Below, piece after piece: positions 22,480 to 27,219 of a stretch of DNA of 27,219 nt. The notes below the pieces were generated by a model. The model was not told the origin of the DNA. It searched no databases and saw nothing but the letters and a program-made list of their open reading frames with translations. A program made the position numbers and the translations under genes. Within the stretch, counting starts at the first letter, position 1. The number at the start of each line of letters is the position of its first letter. This DNA comes from CF-118 sp035689345 (GTDB taxonomy: Bacteria > Chloroflexota > Dormibacteria > Dormibacterales > Dormibacteraceae), in NCBI GenBank assembly GCA_035689345.1, contig DASSLR010000025.1, positions 1-27,219 of the forward strand, in the 5' to 3' direction.

Positions 22480-24074
22480 TGCGCGAGCGGGTCCTGACCG
22501 GCGTCGGCGCCGCGCCCGGAATCGCCGCGGGCAAGGCCTCGGTGCTCGATCCCACCATCGACACAGGCGGGGAGCCGCTGAGGCCTGAGCAGCGAGGCGA
22601 AGAGCTGGCGCGAGCGCGGGCCGCCCTGGCCGCCGCCGCCCGCGACCTCGACGCCATCGCCGGAGATCTCCGCGCCGCCGGACGCGGGTATGAGGCCGAC
22701 ATCGTCGAGACCAACTCGCTGATGGCCGCTGATCCATCGCTCGATGAGGCCATCGAACAGCTGGTGATGGGCTCGGGGATGGCGGCGCCGGCCGCGATTC
22801 GGGAGGCGTGCGAGCGCAGCGCTACGCAGCTGGCGCAACTGGACGATCCGATGCTGGCGCTACGAGCCGAGGACGTGCGCAGTCTCGGCCGGCGGGCCGC
22901 TGCTCGCGCTGCCGGCCGCAGCTACCAGGTGGCCGACGGAGTTCTCATCGGCGAAAGCCTCGGTCCGGCTGATGTGGCCGAGCTGGGGAGCGGGGTGCGC
23001 GGGATCGCGCTCGCGCGCGGCGGAGTCACCGCGCATGCGGCCATCGTCGCCCGCTCGCTCGGCCTCCCGATGGTGGTCGGCCTCGGCCAGGAAGCGCTGG
23101 ACGTCGCAGATGGGGAGGAGGTGGTGGTCGATGGCGATCAGGGGTTGTTCGTGCGGGTCCCGGCCGCTGAACGCGTGGCCGCGGCGCGGTCGGCGGCAGA
23201 AGCCAGGGCCCGCGCGCGACTGGCCGCCGTGGGACGTCGTGAGCTCCCCGCCATCACCAGGGACGGACGGCGCATAACGGTGCTCGCCAACGTGGCGAGC
23301 GTGGCCGAACTGAATGAGGCGCTGCAACAGGGTGCCGAAGGAGTTGGCCTGCTGCGCACCGAGCTGCTCTTCCTCGAGTCGGCGTCGTGGCCTACGCGCG
23401 ATCAGCACGTGCGGTTCCTGGCGCCGATCCTGGCCGGACTCACAGGCCGCGTCGCCACTGTTCGGCTGCTCGACTACGGGGGTGACAAGACACCGCCGTT
23501 TCTGCGCGGCACTCACGAACGCGGCATCGATCTCCTGCTGCGCTCGCCGTCGGCTCTGTCCGACCAGCTCGCTGCGATCGTCACTGCGGGCAAGGGCGTT
23601 CGGTTGCGGATCCTCATACCCATGGTCACCACTCCTGCTCACGTGCGCGCGGTGCGAGCGAGCCTGCGCGAAATCACCGGCGACGATGTGGTGGTGGGGG
23701 CGATGATCGAGACTCGCGATGCTGCTTCCAACGCGACCGCGCTGGCGGCCGAGTGCGACTTCTTCAGCATCGGCACGAACGACCTCACGCAACAGGTGCT
23801 CGGCTTCGACCGTGAGCATTCGGCGTCGGCGCCTGTGTCGGACCCGCGTGTCATGCGATGCATCGATGCGGCGATGCGCGCCGCCCGCGAGGCAGGCATA
23901 CCGACCGACGTCTGCGGCGAGGCTGCTTCGGACGCCGCAACGATGCCACTGATGATCGGCCTCGGCGCTGACGAGCTCAGCGTGGCCGCGGCGCGCGTGG
24001 GCGAGGTCAGGGAGCGGGTGCGCGGGCTGGACTACGCCGAGAGTGTGCGCCTGGCCGGCGCGCTACTCGGATAG
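22479..24074 (+). CDS. ptsI: PTS enzyme I (PEP-protein phosphotransferase)
   Basis: Enzyme I takes phosphate from PEP onto a His and passes it to HPr. The 531-residue protein has the N-terminal HPr-binding helical domain, the phospho-His motif GGVTAHAAIVARSLGLP (His186), and a PEP-binding TIM barrel with GVGLLRTELLFL, RLLDYGGDK, the MIET stretch, SIGTNDLTQ and DVCGEAASD (catalytic Cys479). It is about 40 residues shorter than typical enzymes I, mainly at linkers and the C-terminal end, but no key motif is missing. It is coupled to dhaL by a one-base stop-start overlap, which suggests it is dedicated to this kinase. The only other PTS proteins in the window are HPr and DhaM next to it. Confidence 0.95.
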   Translation: MRERVLTGVGAAPGIAAGKASVLDPTIDTGGEPLRPEQRGEELARARAALAAAARDLDAIAGDLRAAGRGYEADIVETNSLMAADPSLDEAIEQLVMGSGMAAPAAIREACERSATQLAQLDDPMLALRAEDVRSLGRRAAARAAGRSYQVADGVLIGESLGPADVAELGSGVRGIALARGGVTAHAAIVARSLGLPMVVGLGQEALDVADGEEVVVDGDQGLFVRVPAAERVAAARSAAEARARARLAAVGRRELPAITRDGRRITVLANVASVAELNEALQQGAEGVGLLRTELLFLESASWPTRDQHVRFLAPILAGLTGRVATVRLLDYGGDKTPPFLRGTHERGIDLLLRSPSALSDQLAAIVTAGKGVRLRILIPMVTTPAHVRAVRASLREITGDDVVVGAMIETRDAASNATALAAECDFFSIGTNDLTQQVLGFDREHSASAPVSDPRVMRCIDAAMRAAREAGIPTDVCGEAASDAATMPLMIGLGADELSVAAARVGEVRERVRGLDYAESVRLAGALLG

Positions 24075-24332
24075 GTTTCGGACGCAGGTCGCCAGCGCGT
24101 CGATCGCCGCAGCGGCGTCGTCGCCATCGCCGCTGAGACGCAGCTCTGTGCCACCGCGCGCGCCCAGAGCGAGGACTGCGAGGATGCTCTTGGCGTCAGC
24201 CTGCTTGCCGTCGGAAGCGACGGTCAACCTTGCACCGAAGCGCAGTGCTGTCTTGACGAAAGCTCCTGCCGGCCGGGCGTGAAGGGCCACGCCGTCAGGG
24301 AGCTGAACGGTCGTCTCAGAACTTGCTGGCAC
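24063..24332 (-). CDS. ptsH: PTS phosphocarrier protein HPr
   Basis: HPr shuttles phosphate from enzyme I to DhaM. From the GTG at 24332 it has 89 residues, the normal size. The phospho-His is in VALHARPAGAF (His18), and a Ser in AKSILAVLALGA (Ser49) occupies the regulatory-Ser position known from Gram-positive HPr, although no HPr kinase is visible. An ATG at 24362 would add ten residues that overlap dhaM further. The GTG lies 17 bases inside the dhaM 3' end, so the two are coupled. Its stop overlaps the converging enzyme I gene by 12 bases. Confidence 0.93.
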   Translation of the reverse strand: MPASSETTVQLPDGVALHARPAGAFVKTALRFGARLTVASDGKQADAKSILAVLALGARGGTELRLSGDGDDAAAAIDALATCVRNLSE

Positions 24333-24699
24333 CGCGAGCTTCTTCTGCGGCACGCGCGACATCTTCAAGGCTCTGGCCGGCGGAGGACATGACCGCAGCC
24401 GCAACGGCTCCCTCCACGAAGGGCGCATCCACGAGCCGGACGTGGCCGTTGGGCCGGCCCTCCAGCAGGTGCCTGACGGTGAGGATGGAGCTGCCGAGGT
24501 CGGCCAGCACCACTACGCCCTGTCCATCGTCCGCCCTGGCGATGGCCTCTCGGACCGAGTCGCTGTTGGTGCCGAGACTCCCGCCTGGGCCGCCACCCGC
24601 GGCCTCGACGCGGACCTCCGCGCCCGCCACCTGGGAAGTGAGGTGGGCCAGGCCGCGCGCCAGTTCAAGGCTGTGGGACACCAGTACAATCCCGACCAA
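24316..24699 (-). CDS. dhaM: DhaM-type phosphotransfer protein (EIIA-Man fold), single domain
   Basis: This 127-residue protein passes phosphate from HPr to the ADP on DhaL. The EIIA-mannose-like fold starts MVGIVLVSHSLELARGL with phospho-His9, followed by VVVLADLGSS and APFVEGAVAAAV, hallmarks of DhaM. Unlike the three-domain DhaM of Escherichia coli, it has no fused HPr or enzyme I parts; those are the separate neighbouring genes. The start is TTG, with a strong GGGAGGAG site seven bases upstream. It diverges from the IclR-type regulator. Confidence 0.93.
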   Translation of the reverse strand: MVGIVLVSHSLELARGLAHLTSQVAGAEVRVEAAGGGPGGSLGTNSDSVREAIARADDGQGVVVLADLGSSILTVRHLLEGRPNGHVRLVDAPFVEGAVAAAVMSSAGQSLEDVARAAEEARGASKF

Positions 24700-24737
24700 T
24701 CGAACGCTCCTCCCGTGTAATGGCCGTTCCCGGCGGT

Positions 24738-24761
24738 TGTCGGTAGTCTACACTATCGACA
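24738..24761. promoter_or_regulatory. Operator-like palindrome between dhaM and the IclR-type regulator
   Basis: TGTCGGTAGT-CTAC-ACTATCGACA is a 10-bp inverted repeat with one mismatch. It overlaps a possible -10 for the regulator (TACACT, 24749-24754) and one for dhaM on the minus strand (TAGACT at 24750-24745, with TTGCTG 17 bases upstream). Its TGTCG/CGACA ends match those of the glpF palindrome, but the outer span is 24 bases against 19. Confidence 0.65.
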
Positions 24762-24772
24762 CGAATTCAGCA

Positions 24773-25585
24773 ATGCCGAATCCTAAAGCTCCCTCTGAAA
24801 AGAGGCGCCGGGCGTCGATCCAGTCCATCGACAGGGCGACGGCCATTCTCAAGGCGCTGGCCTCCGGACCAAGGCGGCTCGGGGTCAGCGAGCTGGCGGA
24901 GCGGCTCGGGTTGGCCCGACCAACAGTGCACGGCTTGCTGCAGACGCTGCAAACCCACGGCTTTGTCGAGCAGGACCGGCACTCGGAGAAGTACCAGCTG
25001 GGTCCCGGGCTTCTGCAGCTCGGTTACTCCTATCTCGACCTCAACGAGCTGCGTGCCCGCTGCATCCAGTACGCGGACCGGCTCGCAATTCGCGCGTCGG
25101 CCGCGGTTCGCGTGGGAGTGATGCACGGCGCGAGCATCGTGGTCGTCCACCACGTGTTCAAGCCCGACGCAGCGTTTGGCATTCTCGAGGTGGGTCTGCA
25201 GCTGCCTCTGCACGCGAGCGCGTTGGGCAAGGCGATCCTCGCGTTCTCGCCATCGCAGCTGGTGGAGGATGTCCTCGCTGAGCCGCTGCCGACATTGACC
25301 AAGCGCACGCTGGACACGAGCGCGCTGCGCCGCGAGCTTCCACTGATCCGCGACCAGGGCTTCGCGACGGAAAAGGACGAAGCCGTGCTCGGCGAGTCGA
25401 GCGCCGCGGCGCCGATCTTCGACGATGCCGGGCACGCGGTCGGCGCCATCGGCGTGGTCGACGCCACCGAGCGGCTGTTTCCTCGCGGCCTCACGCGTGG
25501 CATAGCGGCCGCGGTCAGCGAGGCGGCGCGCGGCGTTTCCAGGGAGCTCGGCGCCCCGCGCTGGCCGTACGCTGCCGAGGCATGA
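24773..25585 (+). CDS. IclR-family transcriptional regulator
   Basis: The 270-residue regulator has an N-terminal winged HTH (about 15-75; SIQSIDRATAILKAL, then LGVSELAERLGLARPTVHGL) and an IclR effector domain (about 95-265; MHGASIVVVHHV, LPLHASALGKAILAF and GFATEKDEAVLGESSAAAPI). IclR proteins typically respond to small metabolites. Its position beside dhaM-ptsH, and the TGTCG palindromes both here and before glpF, suggest it controls the dihydroxyacetone operons and itself. The ATG has almost no SD and lies only 12 bases past the palindrome, so a very short leader is likely. It overlaps the next gene (ATGA). Confidence 0.93.
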   Translation: MPNPKAPSEKRRRASIQSIDRATAILKALASGPRRLGVSELAERLGLARPTVHGLLQTLQTHGFVEQDRHSEKYQLGPGLLQLGYSYLDLNELRARCIQYADRLAIRASAAVRVGVMHGASIVVVHHVFKPDAAFGILEVGLQLPLHASALGKAILAFSPSQLVEDVLAEPLPTLTKRTLDTSALRRELPLIRDQGFATEKDEAVLGESSAAAPIFDDAGHAVGAIGVVDATERLFPRGLTRGIAAAVSEAARGVSRELGAPRWPYAAEA

Positions 25586-26253
25586 CGCCGGTGCCAGAAG
25601 AGAAGGTAGTCGGCCTGCTCGTCGCCTCGCTCGATCAGCCAGGCGTCCTTTACCGCCTGTCGGAGGTGATCTTCCGCCACGGCGCGAACGTCGAGTACAT
25701 CGCCGGCGGCGCCAGAAAAGACGACGTGGCCGAGCTGCAGATCGAGGTCTCCGGCGCGCCTGATGAGAAGCAGCTCGTGGCCGACCTCGAGCGCATCGAG
25801 GGCGTCCGCAGCGTGCAGGTGGTGCCGACCTTCCAGCGCATCTACGGCAAGCGCGTCATCGTCATCGGCGGCGGCGCCCAGGTGGGCATGGTGGCGCAGG
25901 GCGCCGTGTCCGAAGCCGACCGCCACAACATTCGCGGCGAGCGCATCTCGGTCGACACGATCCCGCTCGTGGGTGAGGAGCAGCTTGCGGATGCCGTGCG
26001 AGCGGTCGCGAGGCTGCACCGCGCGCGCGTGCTCGTGCTCGCCGGCGCGCTCATGGGCGGCGACATATCCAACGCGGTGCGCGAAATCCGCGAGGTGGGG
26101 ATCATCGTCGTCTGCACGAACATGGCCGGCTCGGTGCCCGAGGCCGCCGATCTCGTCGTCAGCGACCCGGTGGAGGCTGGAGTGATGGCGGTGATGCTGG
26201 TCGCGGATACCGCTCGGTTTTCGATCGACCACGTCCGAGGCCGGAGATTCTAA
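25582..26253 (+). CDS. ACT domain protein with a DUF5612-like C-terminal domain
   Basis: The 223-residue protein begins with an ACT-type ligand-sensing domain (about 8-85: VVGLLVASLDQPGVLYRLSE, then HGANVEYIAG). A domain of about 125 residues follows (IYGKRVIVIGGGAQVGMVA, GERISVDTIPLVGEEQL, VLVLAGALMGGDISNAV and VVCTNMAGSVPEAADLV). I recognise the second part as similar to the DUF5612 family known mainly from archaea; the glycine-rich VIGGGAQVG loop looks nucleotide- or cofactor-binding. It is translationally coupled to the IclR-type regulator, so it may sense an amino acid or metabolite in the same circuit. The function is unknown. Confidence 0.75.
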   Translation: MTPVPEEKVVGLLVASLDQPGVLYRLSEVIFRHGANVEYIAGGARKDDVAELQIEVSGAPDEKQLVADLERIEGVRSVQVVPTFQRIYGKRVIVIGGGAQVGMVAQGAVSEADRHNIRGERISVDTIPLVGEEQLADAVRAVARLHRARVLVLAGALMGGDISNAVREIREVGIIVVCTNMAGSVPEAADLVVSDPVEAGVMAVMLVADTARFSIDHVRGRRF

Positions 26254-26899
26254 AGGGCGCGTCCAGAAGGATGAAGATCGCGATCGCGACGATTGCGCCC
26301 CAGACGATGTACCACGGCCATGGTCCCAGCACTGTCAGGAGGTTGGGTCCGGGAGGGACCGAGCGCAGGAACAGGTAGTTGCCGTTCGTCAGCAGGTTGA
26401 CGAGCGCGTCGAACACCAGCAGCCCGAGGCTCAGGGCGATCACGCGCGGCACCGCCCACGCGCGAGGGTAGATCTTCAGCCCCACCACCAGGAACAGGCC
26501 CGCGGCAGGGATGGCGCCGTGCTGGATGAAGTACTGGAAGAAGAGGTACGACGGGAACTGGTCGCCGATGTCCGGGGTGATCACGCCGTTGGCCGTGCCG
26601 GCGATGCCCCAGAAGTAGGTGAGCTCGACGAGGAGCGGGGTGCGGAGCCACAGCGCGACCGCGGAGATGTAGGCCGCCACGTCGCAGAGATGAAGCGGCA
26701 GGTCGTTCTGGAGCGTGAACGCGTGATGCGCCGCCTGCCACGCGAACCAGCTCGTTTCGTTGACCACGATCAGGACCGCGAGCGCCCGCGCCACCGGCAC
26801 GGTCCACGGACCTGGGCGCTTCCGCGCGGCCACGACCAGCGCCGCGATGGCGGCCGCGGTCACGCCGACGGTGATCAGGTGGACGGGAGACAGGTCCAC
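26159..26899 (-). CDS. TIGR02206/YwaF-family integral membrane protein
   Basis: The 246-residue protein has about six or seven transmembrane helices and the family's LPLHLCD motif (about residues 67-73) followed by AAYISAVALWL. FWGIAGTANGVITPDIGDQFP and FFQYFIQHG are also family-like, and GNYLFLRSVPPGPNLL lies near the C-terminus. The start is GTG, one base after the stop of the HTH gene upstream, so the two are cotranscribed. The last 27 residues (from about GLGRGRSKTERYP) are Arg/Pro-rich, lie antisense to the DUF5612-type gene over 95 bases, and are probably a non-conserved tail. The molecular function of the family is unknown. Confidence 0.85.
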   Translation of the reverse strand: MDLSPVHLITVGVTAAAIAALVVAARKRPGPWTVPVARALAVLIVVNETSWFAWQAAHHAFTLQNDLPLHLCDVAAYISAVALWLRTPLLVELTYFWGIAGTANGVITPDIGDQFPSYLFFQYFIQHGAIPAAGLFLVVGLKIYPRAWAVPRVIALSLGLLVFDALVNLLTNGNYLFLRSVPPGPNLLTVLGPWPWYIVWGAIVAIAIFILLDAPFRISGLGRGRSKTERYPRPASPPSLQPPPGR

Positions 26900-26900
26900 G

Positions 26901-27219
26901 TCAGCGGGCGACCGGCACTTTCTCCGCGAACTCGCTCATCTCGTCGAGGCGCTCGGCCACGAGCGCGAAGCCGCGCTGCAGGCGGCGGTAGAAGGTGGGC
27001 CGGGAGAGGTGAAGCCGCTCCATGATCACCTCGTGGCTGCCGACGCGCTTGACGTAGTAGTCGAGCAGCAGGCGGCCCGCCTCGGCGTCGCGCGGCTGCG
27101 CTGACGCGGCCAGCTCACTGATCACGTCGATCAGCGCGGCGCGCAGGTCGGAGGCGGTCGATTCGCCGTGCGCGATGCCGGGCAGGCGGCCGAGCGGGCT
27201 CCGGCCCAGCGCCTCAGGC
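26901..27219 (-). CDS. C-terminal part of a protein with an HTH segment; N-terminus outside window
   Basis: The frame is open from the right edge (PEALGRSPLGRLPGIAHGES) to a stop at 26901, 105 visible codons. A GTG at 27125 could start a 74-residue protein, but the reading frame and sequence character continue upstream, so a longer gene is more likely. The visible part has an amphipathic helix region (ASDLRAALIDVISELAAS) and an HTH like sigma factor region 4 (EVIMERLHLSRPTFYRRLQ). Similar helix-plus-HTH modules occur in large signalling or regulator proteins of Chloroflexota and Actinomycetota. It is probably DNA-binding. It is coupled to the membrane protein downstream. Confidence 0.65.
   Translation of the reverse strand, partial: PEALGRSPLGRLPGIAHGESTASDLRAALIDVISELAASAQPRDAEAGRLLLDYYVKRVGSHEVIMERLHLSRPTFYRRLQRGFALVAERLDEMSEFAEKVPVAR

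Overview
The window is GC-rich chromosomal DNA with very tight gene packing: many start codons overlap the previous stop, GTG and TTG starts are common, and all four convergent gene pairs overlap at their 3' ends. It has no tRNA or rRNA gene, no CRISPR array, and no transposase or phage gene. A secreted domain beginning GYDISYPQCG, an ACT/DUF5612-type protein, a TIGR02206-type membrane protein and the GC content together suggest a soil bacterium of the Chloroflexota / Candidatus Dormibacterota / Actinomycetota neighbourhood. This placement is an inference; no marker gene settles it.

Region 1 (1-10171) is a divergent galactoside-use locus. Leftwards run a DeoR-type regulator, a 52-residue protein, GalT, an MsmK/UgpC-type sugar ABC ATPase, a DapA-superfamily aldolase/lyase and a secreted GH25-like protein cut by the window edge. 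Rightwards run a Tat/lipobox sugar-binding protein, two permeases and a GH42 beta-galactosidase. The rightward promoter is clear (TTGACA-16-TATTCT). Two palindromes flank the intergenic space, and a strong hairpin sits at the start of the first permease gene. The GH42 gene seems to begin at a CTG codon inside a CTGA overlap.

Region 2 (10152-15520) holds a class I methyltransferase, a DesK/DesR-like two-component pair, a MacB/FtsX-type permease with its LolD-like ATPase, and a minimal HD-GYP c-di-GMP phosphodiesterase. Three copies of one GC-rich palindromic repeat lie at 1645, 12768 and 14870.

Region 3 (15517-19823, leftward) is citramalate synthase cimA overlapping phosphoenolpyruvate carboxylase ppc. 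Upstream of cimA the sequence shows what looks like a complete isoleucine attenuator: a leader peptide with Ile-Ala-Ile-Glu-Ile, a perfect 10-bp antiterminator, and a 10-bp terminator whose T7 tract touches the cimA ATG.

Region 4 (19895-26253) is a self-contained PEP-dependent dihydroxyacetone phosphorylation system. An aquaglyceroporin, DhaK, DhaL and a PTS enzyme I run rightward; HPr and a single-domain DhaM run leftward to meet them; an IclR-type regulator diverges from dhaM. Palindromes with TGTCG/CGACA half-sites lie in front of both transcription units. An ACT/DUF5612 protein is coupled to the regulator. The window ends with two leftward genes, a TIGR02206-type membrane protein and the C-terminus of an HTH protein.

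The strongest candidates for follow-up are the cimA isoleucine attenuator and the autonomous DhaKLM-EI-HPr module with its shared half-site palindromes.
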